This document shows positions 1 through 8,423 of a stretch of 22,581 nt of DNA, piece after piece. This DNA is from an uncultured Porphyromonadaceae bacterium. GTDB lineage: Bacteria > Bacteroidota > Bacteroidia > Bacteroidales > Muribaculaceae. The notes below the pieces were generated by a model that did not search any database, was not told the origin of the DNA, and worked only from the letters and a program-made list of their open reading frames with translations. How positions within the stretch are numbered: position 1 is the stretch's first letter; each line of letters begins with the position of its first letter. Position numbers and translations under genes: made by a program. The stretch is from contig UQER01000035.1 of NCBI GenBank assembly GCA_900540205.1, forward strand, positions 1 through 22,581, given 5' to 3'.

Positions 1-421
1 CCATCAGACCGCCGGCGGTGTCCTCGTCGTATTTCAGCAGGTCGATGATGTCGCCGGCCTGGTCAACGTCGTCGATATGCGAGAGCACTTCGTCGCGGTC
101 CTCTTCGTCGAGCTCCTGGATGAGGTCCACGGCCTCGTCGGAGTCGAGGTGACCCACGAATTTCTTGGCGATGTCCTCCGGCTCCATGTCGCTGAGGAGC
201 TTGTGGCGGTCCTCCTCGTCAAGTTCCATGAGCACGTCGGCAGCCTTGTCGCCGTCGAGCAGCCGGTAGAGATATTCGGCCTGTTCCAGGTCAAGAGCGT
301 CGTACAACTCGGCAATGTCGGCCGGGTGCAGCTCCTCGAGTAGCGCCTCGGCTCTGGCGTTGTCGCGGTCGGCAATTATCTGCCGTAGATTGTCGAGATA
401 TTCTTCGTTGAACTCTTTCAT
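1..421 (-). CDS. mgtE: MgtE-type magnesium transporter, N-terminal part (runs off left edge)
   Basis: The reading frame begins at an ATG complementary to 419-421 and stays open to the window edge, giving the first 140 residues of a longer protein. The visible part is very acidic and helical, with repeats of the type LLEELHPADIAELYDAL and VLMELDEEDRHKLLSDM. This is the MgtE N-terminal domain, the cytoplasmic magnesium sensor. It ends with EDTAGGLM, the conserved junction that leads into the CBS domains. The missing part should hold the CBS pair and the membrane pore. Family knowledge says MgtE is an inner-membrane Mg2+ channel gated by these cytoplasmic domains. It lies 37 bases behind rsmA on the same strand and is probably cotranscribed with it. 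Identification is firm for the domain; function of the whole gene assumes that the unseen part is intact. Confidence 0.9.
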   Translation of the reverse strand, partial: MKEFNEEYLDNLRQIIADRDNARAEALLEELHPADIAELYDALDLEQAEYLYRLLDGDKAADVLMELDEEDRHKLLSDMEPEDIAKKFVGHLDSDEAVDLIQELDEEDRDEVLSHIDDVDQAGDIIDLLKYDEDTAGGLM

Positions 422-458
422 TTAGCGGCCGGTGAAGAGTGATTGGTTTGATGGTCTG

Positions 459-1253
459 TTATGCTTTGGCAGCAGCCTTTGCGGCGTCCACAAGGTTGGT
501 CAGTTCGATGAACTGGCTGACCGAGAGCTGTTCGGGACGAAGCGCGAGGAGGGGAGAGTCGGGCATCGGCGCACCTGCCGGGAGCAACCCCTTGAGCGAG
601 TTGCGCAGGGTTTTGCGGCGTTGGCCGAAGGTGGTTTTCACAACGGTGCGGAAGAGGGCCTCGTCGCATCCGAGCGTATCGACATTGTTGCGTGTCAGCT
701 TCACGACTCCCGATTTTACCTTTGGCGGCGGGTTGAACACATGCTCGTCGACTGTGAACAGATATTCCACATCGTACCATGCCTGGAGCAGTACGCTCAG
801 AATGCCGCGCGCCTTTGTGCCCGGAGGGGCTGCCAGACGTTCGGCAACCTCTTTCTGCAGCATCCCCGAGCAGCACACCACAAGGTTGCGCCATTGCAGT
901 ATGTGGAAGAAAATCTGTGAGGAGATGTTGTATGGGTAGTTGCCTATCACACACATCTTCCGGCCGTTGAACAGTTCGCCGAGGTCAAGGCGCAGGAAGT
1001 CGGCCTCGAGTATGTGGCCGTCGAGGGCCGGCATGTTGGCTTTGAGCCACGCCACGCTTTCGGTGTCGATCTCAACCACAGTAAGGTCGCACCCTTTTTC
1101 CACCAGAAACTGTGTGAGTACACCCATGCCGGGGCCGACTTCCACAATGGGGAGGTCGGTGAAACCGTCGATGGTGTCGGCTATGCGGCGCGCCACATTC
1201 AGGTCGGTGAGGAAGTGCTGGCCAAGGGCCTTTTTGGGTCGGACGTTCTGCAT
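459..1253 (-). CDS. rsmA: 16S rRNA (adenine-N6,N6)-dimethyltransferase RsmA
   Basis: The 264-residue product has the usual length and all the landmarks of RsmA (KsgA), which dimethylates two adjacent adenines near the 3' end of 16S rRNA with S-adenosylmethionine during small-subunit maturation. Visible motifs are KKALGQHFL at residues 7-15, the SAM-binding loop VEVGPGMGVLT at 37-47, the acidic VVEID at 59-63 that contacts the ribose, and NYPYNISS at 105-112, the catalytic N-[LIY]-P-Y motif with Tyr at the variable position. The C-terminal helical region, with FNPPPKVKSGVV and FGQRRKTLRNSL, is also typical. It is a cytoplasmic housekeeping enzyme. A TAnnTTTG promoter box lies about 20 bases upstream of the start codon, so the untranslated leader should be short. 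mgtE follows 37 bases downstream. Nothing looks damaged. Confidence 0.97.
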   Translation of the reverse strand: MQNVRPKKALGQHFLTDLNVARRIADTIDGFTDLPIVEVGPGMGVLTQFLVEKGCDLTVVEIDTESVAWLKANMPALDGHILEADFLRLDLGELFNGRKMCVIGNYPYNISSQIFFHILQWRNLVVCCSGMLQKEVAERLAAPPGTKARGILSVLLQAWYDVEYLFTVDEHVFNPPPKVKSGVVKLTRNNVDTLGCDEALFRTVVKTTFGQRRKTLRNSLKGLLPAGAPMPDSPLLALRPEQLSVSQFIELTNLVDAAKAAAKA

Positions 1254-1273
1254 GTCAGGTCTGCTTTAGATTG

Positions 1274-1281
1274 CAAAGGTA
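1274..1281 (-). promoter_or_regulatory. -7 promoter box of rsmA
   Basis: On the minus strand these bases read TACCTTTG, an exact match to the Bacteroidetes -7 consensus TAnnTTTG. They lie about 20 bases upstream of the rsmA start codon. I see no good TTTG -33 partner; the expected place falls inside the terminator hairpin of the preceding operon. The box is supported by motif and position only. Confidence 0.55.
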
Positions 1282-1284
1282 TAT

Positions 1285-1333
1285 AAAAAAGCTGAAAAGC
1301 GTTTTTCAGTATTGGTAAAAAACGCTTTTCAGC
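1285..1333 (-). terminator. Rho-independent terminator of the polysaccharide operon
   Basis: A perfect 16-base-pair inverted repeat (1291-1306 against 1318-1333, loop of 11 bases) is followed on the minus strand by six T residues (1285-1290). It starts 36 bases after the stop codon of the acyltransferase gene. The order hairpin then T-tract fits termination of minus-strand transcripts; on the plus strand no T-tract follows the stem. It separates the polysaccharide locus from rsmA. Confidence 0.92.
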
Positions 1334-1369
1334 CCAAAAGGGTTTGATTCCGCAGACCTGCGTCAAGAG

Positions 1370-2377
1370 TTATTCAGCTTTATCAGCTTTTAATCCGAAC
1401 ATGAGACGGGTGGCTTTAAATTTCCTGAAAATATCAGTATACAGCCACCAGGGTGCTGCGATGCCGCATGCGATGATGGCAACGGATGCTCCGATAAACG
1501 GCAGTGTTGCCATGGGTGCAGCCACCAGTTTGAAAACCACACTCTTTGCAAGCCCCTCGAATGTGGTGTGAAATAGGTAAATGACGTATGATGCAGCTGC
1601 AAGGCTTAATATGGCGCGTCGCCATTGACCGTGTAAAAACTGTTCGATTTTTGAGGATATTGCCGGAAACAAAAGCACAGATAAAAATGCCGGGAGTTCT
1701 GCTACGGAAGAGCCAGTTATGACGACTGCTATTTCAGATGCAACAAATATGATCGCTATCAGTGAAATGGCGCCTGATGTCAGTTTGGAAATGATTTTGA
1801 AGTCATGAAGCATGACACCGGCAAAGAAAAATACAGCCATGCGTTGCGTTTGCCCAAGACAGAATGTTTCGGGAGCGTTGAAAGGGACATAACTTGCAAC
1901 TGAGGCAATTATAAAAGCAATGATGCGAGAGTTACTTGATTTAAGTGCAGGCATAATCAGGAAAAGCTCAAATAATGTCCATATGAACCATAGGAAATAA
2001 CCTGCCGACGGATAGTAGAAAATCCGGAATACAGTGGATGGCGTAACAGGATTTTCTACATATGCAACTCCCTGAGTCAATGTTTTTATCAGGATTATTA
2101 TCAGTGATACGATCAGATATGGTAGCATCAGCCTAAGAATCTTCTTCCGAACAAGGTGCAGATAGGATTGGGCCTTGTGGGTATGCATGTAGAGGTAACC
2201 ACTCATTGCTAAAAAAAGTGGCATATGGAACGTGTAGATCACATTGACAGTCTCGGCCCACCATACCGGCGCATTGTCGGGATTCCAGTGACCGACAACG
2301 ACCAATATAATGGCAAAAGCTTTTGTGATGTCTATAAAAATGAGACGTGAGGCCTTTTCAGGCTGTGCGGTGGTCAT
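1370..2377 (-). CDS. Membrane acyltransferase, acyltransferase 3 family
   Basis: The product is about 335 residues, mostly hydrophobic, with roughly ten possible membrane segments. Near the N-terminus it has RLIFIDITKAFAIILVVVGH, the signature of the acyltransferase 3 family: an Arg, then D-x-x-K-A, then Gly-His, with His30 as the likely catalytic residue. Members such as OafA or ExoZ-like enzymes transfer acetyl or other short acyl groups onto surface sugars in the inner membrane. The start was chosen at 2377, not further upstream, because there the ATG overlaps the stop of the wzc-like gene in a four-base ATGA junction, and because the family signature follows directly. The longer frame begins inside wzc and adds a non-membrane stretch foreign to the family. 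It is the last gene before the terminator at 1285-1333. It most likely decorates the polysaccharide made by this locus; the acyl group and target sugar are unknown. Confidence 0.85.
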   Translation of the reverse strand: MTTAQPEKASRLIFIDITKAFAIILVVVGHWNPDNAPVWWAETVNVIYTFHMPLFLAMSGYLYMHTHKAQSYLHLVRKKILRLMLPYLIVSLIIILIKTLTQGVAYVENPVTPSTVFRIFYYPSAGYFLWFIWTLFELFLIMPALKSSNSRIIAFIIASVASYVPFNAPETFCLGQTQRMAVFFFAGVMLHDFKIISKLTSGAISLIAIIFVASEIAVVITGSSVAELPAFLSVLLFPAISSKIEQFLHGQWRRAILSLAAASYVIYLFHTTFEGLAKSVVFKLVAAPMATLPFIGASVAIIACGIAAPWWLYTDIFRKFKATRLMFGLKADKAE

Positions 2378-4428
2378 TTCTTCTCGATGGCGGTAATGAT
2401 GTTGTCGGCATAAAGCCCACGGAGTAGCGATTTCAGCTCGCCGCGTTTGATTGTCCGTGATTTCAGGATGACGAGCAGCTCGCATTTGTCGGCGTTGATC
2501 AGCGGTTCAAGCACGCCGAGGCGCTGAGGTTGAGGTAGCTGAACAATGTTTAGTGTATTTTGTGGCAACGCTGAGGTGAATGCCGGGTTCAGTATGGCAT
2601 CATTGTCGGATGGCTGCGGAAGAATTACCACTTTATGACCTATGCGCGAGATGCTTTCCTTCAGGGAGTTCAGGATAGTATCGGCATTGACATCCTTGCC
2701 GGCGGCCATAAGCAGCAGATTTCCCTTCTGATTGGCAAGCACCTGTTTGCGCAGGGCATCGAGCGATGCTGTGGTGTCGTCGCTCAGGAGGACAGCGCGT
2801 TCCTCAAGGCCGATGGAGGCCAGGTCAGAGGGGTCTTCGATGCGGTTGCGCCACAGCAGGAGGAACAGCGCCAGCAGCGATGGGAGAATCAATCCCATGG
2901 CCAGTGCAATGCCCGTTACGGTGTAGAAAGGTGTCTTGGAGGGTTTCAGGGGAGCGTGCGGCGGATCGATGACGAAACCAAGGGTGGTGGTGGATGCCAT
3001 CTGCAGGGCTGCGTTCTCGCGTTTCTGAAGTAGGAACATATAGAGTTCGTTCTTCAGGGTCTGGTCGCGCATGAGGGTGATGTATTTACGCTCGTATTCA
3101 GGCAGTTTTGTTAGGCGGGATTGTGCGGTTGAGTTCAGCGACTTCATCGATTTCAGCCTCATGGCATTCTGGGTAAGCAGCCCGTCGACGTTCTGAAGCA
3201 CCGATTTTCGGAGGGCGTCAATCTGTTCGTCAAGGGTGTTGAGGGCGATGTTGCCGCTTTTTGCCGATTTGGCAAGGGCCTGCCGCTGCAATATCAGCTC
3301 ATTGTAGCCTTCGATGAGCGGATTCTTGGTGTCGGAGAGAACCGGAATCAGCTTATAGGATTCCTCGCTGTCGGTTTGCGACAGTTCTTTCCGAACCATG
3401 GTGTAGTAGTTCTGAACAGTCTGGGCGGCAGCTATTTCCGTGGTGTTGTCAATGGCGGTTTCCACAAGCAGTTCGGCTTCCTCCTTTATCGCGATAAGGT
3501 TGTTTTTGGTCTTGAATTTCTCTAACTCCGCTTCCGTATCGGAAAGCGAGCCGAAGATCTCGGCGATGCGGTCGTCGTAGAACTTCACCTCGTCGCGTGC
3601 ATTCTCGGTACGGCGCTCGATGCGGCGCTGATTGTACTGATTGAGGTATTCGGTGAGCACATCTTCGCAGTATGCGTCGCTTGGGCCCTTGAAATAGAGT
3701 TTTACTGCATTGGATAGCTTGTCGGGTATGGAGGCGTACATGTCGTCCCACAGCTGGTAGGCAGCGGGAATCACTCCGCTCATCACGATGTCGATTTTCT
3801 GCGTGCCGTCCGGTTTGGCGGCCGATGCATCCCCCTTTGTGAGGGTTACTTCTCCGTAGGGTGTGGACAGGGTGGCAGGTAGCTCGGCATTCTTGATTTG
3901 GTCGAACACGATTTTCTTGAACCATTTCTTGCGCAGGGCAGTGGCGTTCACGCGTCCGTCGGGCAGCAGCTCTGTGCGGATCATGAATGATTGGCGAAGA
4001 GTATCGGCAACCCCGGCGGCCAGTGATGCACATATGGGCGTTTCGGGGTACAGCAATGATTTTGAAAGCCCCTTCCGCTCAATGTAGGTGGTGGTGAGGT
4101 TGGCGGCGCGCACAGTGCGCTCCGCCAGATCAAGCGATTTCAGCAGCGTAATCTCATTGTTGACCGATGATGAGCCGAAGCCGCCCACGGAGAACATTTT
4201 GACCAGTCCCGCCAGACCTCCGGCTTTTGCGGATGTGGATCCGGAATCGGTTGAACTATTCTCAATAAGCATCATGGCGTCTGCACTGTGACGTCGCAGT
4301 GAGCGATTATTGTAAATCAGAGCTATACCACAAAGAGCCGTGATGGAGATGGCGTATACCCACCACAAGCGTCGCACTTCCCGGAAAAAGCGCCGCAGAT
4401 CAATTGTATTTTCAGGCGTAGGTCGCAT
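2374..4428 (-). CDS. Wzc/Wzz-type chain-length determinant with degenerate kinase domain
   Basis: The 684-residue protein has a short cytoplasmic N-terminus and a membrane segment at about 21-39. A long periplasmic part follows with the conserved SSSVNNEITLLKS stretch near residue 86, helical coiled-coil regions at about 270-450, and the GNVR-type segment LPEYERKYITLMRDQTLKNE. A second membrane segment lies at about 505-530, then a cytoplasmic tail of some 150 residues. This is the layout of Wzc-like co-polymerases, which set polysaccharide chain length and couple polymerisation to export through Wza. The tail corresponds to the bacterial tyrosine kinase domain but is short. Where a Walker A loop (GEGKT/S) belongs there is AAGKDVNADT, the following Walker A' acidic motif is missing, and there is no tyrosine cluster at the C-terminus. 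It is therefore probably a kinase-dead form. The start overlaps the upstream stop (TAATG), and the stop overlaps the next start (ATGA), so the three genes are translationally coupled. Confidence 0.88.
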   Translation of the reverse strand: MRPTPENTIDLRRFFREVRRLWWVYAISITALCGIALIYNNRSLRRHSADAMMLIENSSTDSGSTSAKAGGLAGLVKMFSVGGFGSSSVNNEITLLKSLDLAERTVRAANLTTTYIERKGLSKSLLYPETPICASLAAGVADTLRQSFMIRTELLPDGRVNATALRKKWFKKIVFDQIKNAELPATLSTPYGEVTLTKGDASAAKPDGTQKIDIVMSGVIPAAYQLWDDMYASIPDKLSNAVKLYFKGPSDAYCEDVLTEYLNQYNQRRIERRTENARDEVKFYDDRIAEIFGSLSDTEAELEKFKTKNNLIAIKEEAELLVETAIDNTTEIAAAQTVQNYYTMVRKELSQTDSEESYKLIPVLSDTKNPLIEGYNELILQRQALAKSAKSGNIALNTLDEQIDALRKSVLQNVDGLLTQNAMRLKSMKSLNSTAQSRLTKLPEYERKYITLMRDQTLKNELYMFLLQKRENAALQMASTTTLGFVIDPPHAPLKPSKTPFYTVTGIALAMGLILPSLLALFLLLWRNRIEDPSDLASIGLEERAVLLSDDTTASLDALRKQVLANQKGNLLLMAAGKDVNADTILNSLKESISRIGHKVVILPQPSDNDAILNPAFTSALPQNTLNIVQLPQPQRLGVLEPLINADKCELLVILKSRTIKRGELKSLLRGLYADNIITAIEKK

Positions 4429-5726
4429 TATATAACTTTTCTATTAAGATTATCGGAATTGATTTTCTGAGACTTTTCTGGAATCTCGTTATGTTCGGCA
4501 GTGTACCTGCCTATATGTTTGCCATAGCCGCAGATTATACCCAACAGCATCATGGCAGTTTGCCCTGAGGGTTGACTTATGGATGTGCCTCCCACGCTTT
4601 CAATCAGCAGATAACAGATCAGCAATGAGCCGACTGAAAACAAGGGTATCAGTTTGTGATGACGGACCATTGTCCTCAGAGGGCGGTAAGCAGATATCCA
4701 GAAGTATATGAATAAAAACCAACCGGCCACACCATATTGTGCCATTGTGGAATAATATGTGTCCATGATGAAATCGGGCATATCCGGACTAAGTCCGTAA
4801 ACTTTGTCCAGATTGTATTCATAATAAAGAGTCGAATAGTTCTCGCTTGACGGATATGATCCGAATGATGCGAACCCGGACCCAAAGGGGAAGTAGTCCC
4901 ATAAGATCAGGAAGCTGGTCAGAATGAGTGCAGCCCTTGCATAGCTTGAAATCTTATTTGGGTCAAATGTGTCGGAGCCGCCAGTGATGAAATAATAGTT
5001 GAATTTTTTCCAGGCGACGCCTACGAAAATGATTCCCAATAAAATTAAAATCAGCGCATGTTTGAATTTGAATTTGCGGGTGATGCCTGGCCGGTAAAAA
5101 TATAGGAAAAAAGAGGCGAGCACGAAACATCCATAATATTTTGAGCGCGTACACAGTAAGCCTCCGCACAGCAACAGAAAGACCACTAATTTGTCGTGAT
5201 TGGATGTTTCCCCTGAGTCATCGGTTGTGGCGAACCAATAGGACATGGCGCTAATGAATACCACGGCTCCCGAAACTGCGGGATGGCCGAACAAAGCTTT
5301 TGTTTGACCAATAAGCATGACCGAGATTGTTATGATGCCTGTTATCAGTGCTAATGTTTTCATCCAATGCTTGTCAAGGGTGGTCAGTCTGGGGGCAATC
5401 CCCCAAAAAACGAAGAATGCCACAAATGGCTTTGATTCGATTAGTGCATCTTTTAAAATATATGGTGTGGTGTTAAAATGTACGCAAGCGATAGAGTATG
5501 TCACATAAAAACATAATATGCACATCAAAATCCATAGCCCCGAATATCGCTTCCATTCCTGATTTAAAATGCTGTCGATTATGGCCAGAGATATCAGAAA
5601 AAGAGAGACGAACTCATCGTAAAACTGTATAAAAAGATTGCTTGCCAACAGCATCGGGATTGTGACAAGGTATAAAACGATGATTATGCGGTCCGCTTTA
5701 AACATAATGCATGATAACGTAACCAA
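4428..5726 (-). CDS. O-antigen polymerase/ligase-like membrane protein (Wzy type)
   Basis: The product is 432 residues with about ten to twelve hydrophobic segments and a large polar loop near residues 280-340 (for example FGSGFASFGSYPSSENYS and SPDMPDFIMDTYYSTMAQYG). This is the shape of Wzy polymerases and the O-antigen ligase superfamily, where the big periplasmic loop binds the lipid-linked sugar chain. The sequence G-S-G-F-A-S-F followed later by a Y-x-x-x-x-A-Q-Y-G segment is common in this superfamily. It sits between the flippase gene and the wzc-like gene, exactly where a polymerase is expected. Wzy proteins are poorly conserved, so the call rests on topology and context. A second ATG at 5703-5705 (protein starting MFKADRI) is an equally good or better start. 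The stop shares one base with the wzc start. The DNA is AT-rich compared with rsmA or the right-hand glycosyltransferases. Confidence 0.75.
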   Translation of the reverse strand: MVTLSCIMFKADRIIIVLYLVTIPMLLASNLFIQFYDEFVSLFLISLAIIDSILNQEWKRYSGLWILMCILCFYVTYSIACVHFNTTPYILKDALIESKPFVAFFVFWGIAPRLTTLDKHWMKTLALITGIITISVMLIGQTKALFGHPAVSGAVVFISAMSYWFATTDDSGETSNHDKLVVFLLLCGGLLCTRSKYYGCFVLASFFLYFYRPGITRKFKFKHALILILLGIIFVGVAWKKFNYYFITGGSDTFDPNKISSYARAALILTSFLILWDYFPFGSGFASFGSYPSSENYSTLYYEYNLDKVYGLSPDMPDFIMDTYYSTMAQYGVAGWFLFIYFWISAYRPLRTMVRHHKLIPLFSVGSLLICYLLIESVGGTSISQPSGQTAMMLLGIICGYGKHIGRYTAEHNEIPEKSQKINSDNLNRKVI

Positions 5727-5761
5727 ATAACGTTGCGCGATACCAAAATATTATATGTATG

Positions 5762-7279
5762 TTAACGGTCACCGGAAACTATATTCCTTTGTGTAATTCT
5801 GTTGGATTGTAAGCGTGTGGTCGTACTGGGCTTATTCCTGGCTGCTGATTTTTTTTCATGTGTTAGATGTAAAAAGTTGAGGATGTCGGAATTCCTGACA
5901 AAATAATATTGCAGGCAGATAAAATAAACCGTGAATACCACTGCTCCGATGGCAAAAATCCATCCAGGATTAATCCTTAGATATGTTACAAGAATGAGGA
6001 CAGGGATAAGGGGCAAATAATATAAGACAGTGGTTTTTGCTTCTTTTGCAAGGTCGGCAAAGGTCAGATACTTGGAAGTGGATGTGATTGATAATGTGAA
6101 AATGGTAAACTCTGCGCTTAACCATGCTATGGCACATCCTGTAGCACCGAGGCTGTCTACAAACAATATGTCACAGGCAATGGCGACTCCCGCCGCTATC
6201 ATGGCATTTCTGAGCAAAAGACGGTCGCGTTTCAGGGGCATTAAAATCTGTTCAATCAGTATTTTTTCCATCCCCAGAAAGTACAGCATTGGGAAGAGAA
6301 TGCGCATGGATGGAACGGCAGCGTCATATTGTGGACCTGAGACAACATATGTGATCTGGGACGCAAAAATAATGCCGAAGATGATGATTGGAATGGCTAG
6401 CTGCGTCACCGTACGGGATGTTCGGGTAATATAGCTGCTGAATTCTTTGGTTTTTTCATCGACTAACAGCGAACACATGCGTGGCATCGCCGCGCTGGTG
6501 AAGGCGTAATAAATACCTGTTATGATAGCGAACAGTTTAGCGGAAAATGAAAAATATCCAACTTGGTCTGTAGTGGATAATACGCCCAGAATCATCATGT
6601 TCAGGGTATTATAGATACACGTACAAATCATATAGAGTCCCAGAAAAAAGAATGGAGCAACATATGGACGCCAATGTGCTTCAGAAAATTTCAGTCGGAC
6701 AAATCTGCGGGAGTAATAGAGATTGGCTATGGCATTCGCTGCAGTCATTCCCACAAGCAGAATGAAATAGATGTTGTAATCGTCTGTATTGCGGACGAAA
6801 ACGAAAACGCCGATCACATACAATACTTTGATGGCGAGAGTGCGTAAGCTTATGAATTTGAATTGTTCCAGACCTGCGAAAAGCCAGTTAATCTGCAAAA
6901 ATGAGAAGATGACCTTTGCGCATGCCACCAGCATCATCTCCGGGTAGCAGGAAAGATTGGGCAGGAACAAATAAGCACACATCATCAGAGCCAATGCGAC
7001 GCCGGTAGATATGGTATTCAGTAAAAACAGACTGCTGAAAGTGGCTGAAAGCGCAATCGGATTGTTGCGGTTTATGACAATTTCCCGCACTCCCAGAGTG
7101 GTCATGCCCATTGTTGCCAGTATGATGAAATTATCGGCCGTAGCATCAATGAAGTTTACCGCACCGAAGTTGGAAGGACCAAGCACACGCGATACATACG
7201 GAAACACAATCAGGGCCATCAGTTGGGAACCGATGGTCAGAAAAATGTTGTACAGGAAATTTGAGCGCAGCGAGTTCAT
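5762..7279 (-). CDS. Polysaccharide flippase, Wzx/MOP family
   Basis: The 505-residue protein is almost wholly hydrophobic, with 12-14 predicted membrane spans. It begins with an N-terminal helix that continues into FPYVSRVLGPSNFGAVNF, a hallmark of oligosaccharide flippases of the MOP exporter superfamily. Such proteins move undecaprenyl-diphosphate-linked repeat units from the cytoplasmic to the periplasmic face of the inner membrane. The length is normal, and the C-terminal tail is basic and polar. A TACCTTTG box lies about 36 bases upstream of the start codon, so this gene may head its own transcript running through wzy, wzc and the acyltransferase gene. The next gene, wzy-like, starts 35-56 bases downstream depending on the chosen ATG. 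The region is AT-rich, in line with a strain-specific polysaccharide cassette. Confidence 0.9.
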   Translation of the reverse strand: MNSLRSNFLYNIFLTIGSQLMALIVFPYVSRVLGPSNFGAVNFIDATADNFIILATMGMTTLGVREIVINRNNPIALSATFSSLFLLNTISTGVALALMMCAYLFLPNLSCYPEMMLVACAKVIFSFLQINWLFAGLEQFKFISLRTLAIKVLYVIGVFVFVRNTDDYNIYFILLVGMTAANAIANLYYSRRFVRLKFSEAHWRPYVAPFFFLGLYMICTCIYNTLNMMILGVLSTTDQVGYFSFSAKLFAIITGIYYAFTSAAMPRMCSLLVDEKTKEFSSYITRTSRTVTQLAIPIIIFGIIFASQITYVVSGPQYDAAVPSMRILFPMLYFLGMEKILIEQILMPLKRDRLLLRNAMIAAGVAIACDILFVDSLGATGCAIAWLSAEFTIFTLSITSTSKYLTFADLAKEAKTTVLYYLPLIPVLILVTYLRINPGWIFAIGAVVFTVYFICLQYYFVRNSDILNFLHLTHEKKSAARNKPSTTTRLQSNRITQRNIVSGDR

Positions 7280-7314
7280 CTCGATTTCACGCTTCCGGAG
7301 TTAATAAACACTTT

Positions 7315-7322
7315 CAAAGGTA
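7315..7322 (-). promoter_or_regulatory. Candidate -7 promoter box before the flippase gene
   Basis: The minus strand reads TACCTTTG here, an exact TAnnTTTG match, about 36 bases before the flippase start codon. No clear TTTG -33 box stands 19-21 bases further upstream, only T-rich sequence. It may give the flippase-to-acyltransferase part of the locus its own start point. Confidence 0.45.
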
Positions 7323-7355
7323 ATATATTTTCTTGAAAAAAATCTTTTTTGTGAA

Positions 7356-8423
7356 TTAATTTAGTTTTAGGGCTTTCCTGAGAACGGCCTTTGACGCGGT
7401 TATTAGTTTGTTATCCAACAGGTGAATCCAATAACTCAGAAATAAAGTGAATCCAAAAACGCACCATACATATAGCCCACTGTTAAATTGAGGATATAAT
7501 AGTATCAGTATGTTGGCAATAAACCCATGAAGCAGGTAGGTCTCGTATGAAATATTGCCTAATAACCGGGTGTATGGATTCGTCAGGTTGATTTTAATTG
7601 TGGAAAGGAAACAGAATATGAGGATAGAAACCCCTAAGATGATTTTCAGCAAATATTCTCCTATAAACCATACATGTTTGAACTGAAGATATAAAAGTCC
7701 TAAAATAACCGATGAAATTAAGAAACATACAAATTTAATCGAAAAGTTGGTGACAAGCCAACTCTTGAAGGCGTTGAAATATCGGTAGATTAACAGGCCC
7801 CACACCAATCCCATACGTTCATAACACCAATCGGATGGCATGAGATTGTCTTCGTCGGCATTAGCGTTCAGATACAGGAACAAGCTGCTTCCGAATACGC
7901 AAACAATGAGTATTATATCACTATAATATGATTTAAATGAAAATCTTAATGACAAATGTTGTACAATAAAATATAACAGACAATATTCCAATAAAATTAT
8001 GACATAACGGTTTAACGTGAAAATAAAATCCCAGCTTAAATCAATCCCAAAGCTTATTCTTTGGGCTACAAAAGCAAAAAGGTTGATAATGATATTGGGA
8101 ATCAGTAATGTTGTCAATCTATTTATCGGAAAGGTTGCCAAGTAGTTTGGATTGTGTTCAAATCCGTATTGCATCCCATAAGCTGATATCATGAAAAATC
8201 CGGTCACACCGATATATGCGAAGCTGCCAATCGCGTCCTGCATTACATTCTGGTAGCCAACCGGAATGTGGACAAATACAACGACTATAGAGAATATGCC
8301 TTTAAGAACGTTCGTATAATCTTTATCAAAGAATATTTCATTGTTCTTGGGGGCTTTCGTATTCCATATGATTGGTAAAAATAAGGCCAACGTTAATAAA
8401 AGAGTCAGTATTATATTTATCAT
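7356..8423 (-). CDS. Membrane acyltransferase, acyltransferase 3 family (second copy)
   Basis: The 355-residue product has about ten hydrophobic segments. The N-terminal YTNVLKGIFSIVVVFVHIPV resembles the acyltransferase 3 signature: Lys41, then a membrane helix ending in His52, the likely catalytic histidine. Later GVTGFFMISAYGMQYGF fits the family's conserved G-F-F-x-x-S-G-Y-type region, and LGNISYETYLLHGF near the C-terminus fits the late S-Y-x-x-Y-L-x-H motif. It lacks the neat Arg and Asp of the other copy in this locus, and the two are not close relatives. The likely job is adding an acyl group to a sugar of the surface polysaccharide at the inner membrane. It is among the most AT-rich genes in the window. 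It lies 76 bases upstream of the flippase gene on the same strand and is divergent from the wza-like gene. Confidence 0.78.
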   Translation of the reverse strand: MINIILTLLLTLALFLPIIWNTKAPKNNEIFFDKDYTNVLKGIFSIVVVFVHIPVGYQNVMQDAIGSFAYIGVTGFFMISAYGMQYGFEHNPNYLATFPINRLTTLLIPNIIINLFAFVAQRISFGIDLSWDFIFTLNRYVIILLEYCLLYFIVQHLSLRFSFKSYYSDIILIVCVFGSSLFLYLNANADEDNLMPSDWCYERMGLVWGLLIYRYFNAFKSWLVTNFSIKFVCFLISSVILGLLYLQFKHVWFIGEYLLKIILGVSILIFCFLSTIKINLTNPYTRLLGNISYETYLLHGFIANILILLYPQFNSGLYVWCVFGFTLFLSYWIHLLDNKLITASKAVLRKALKLN

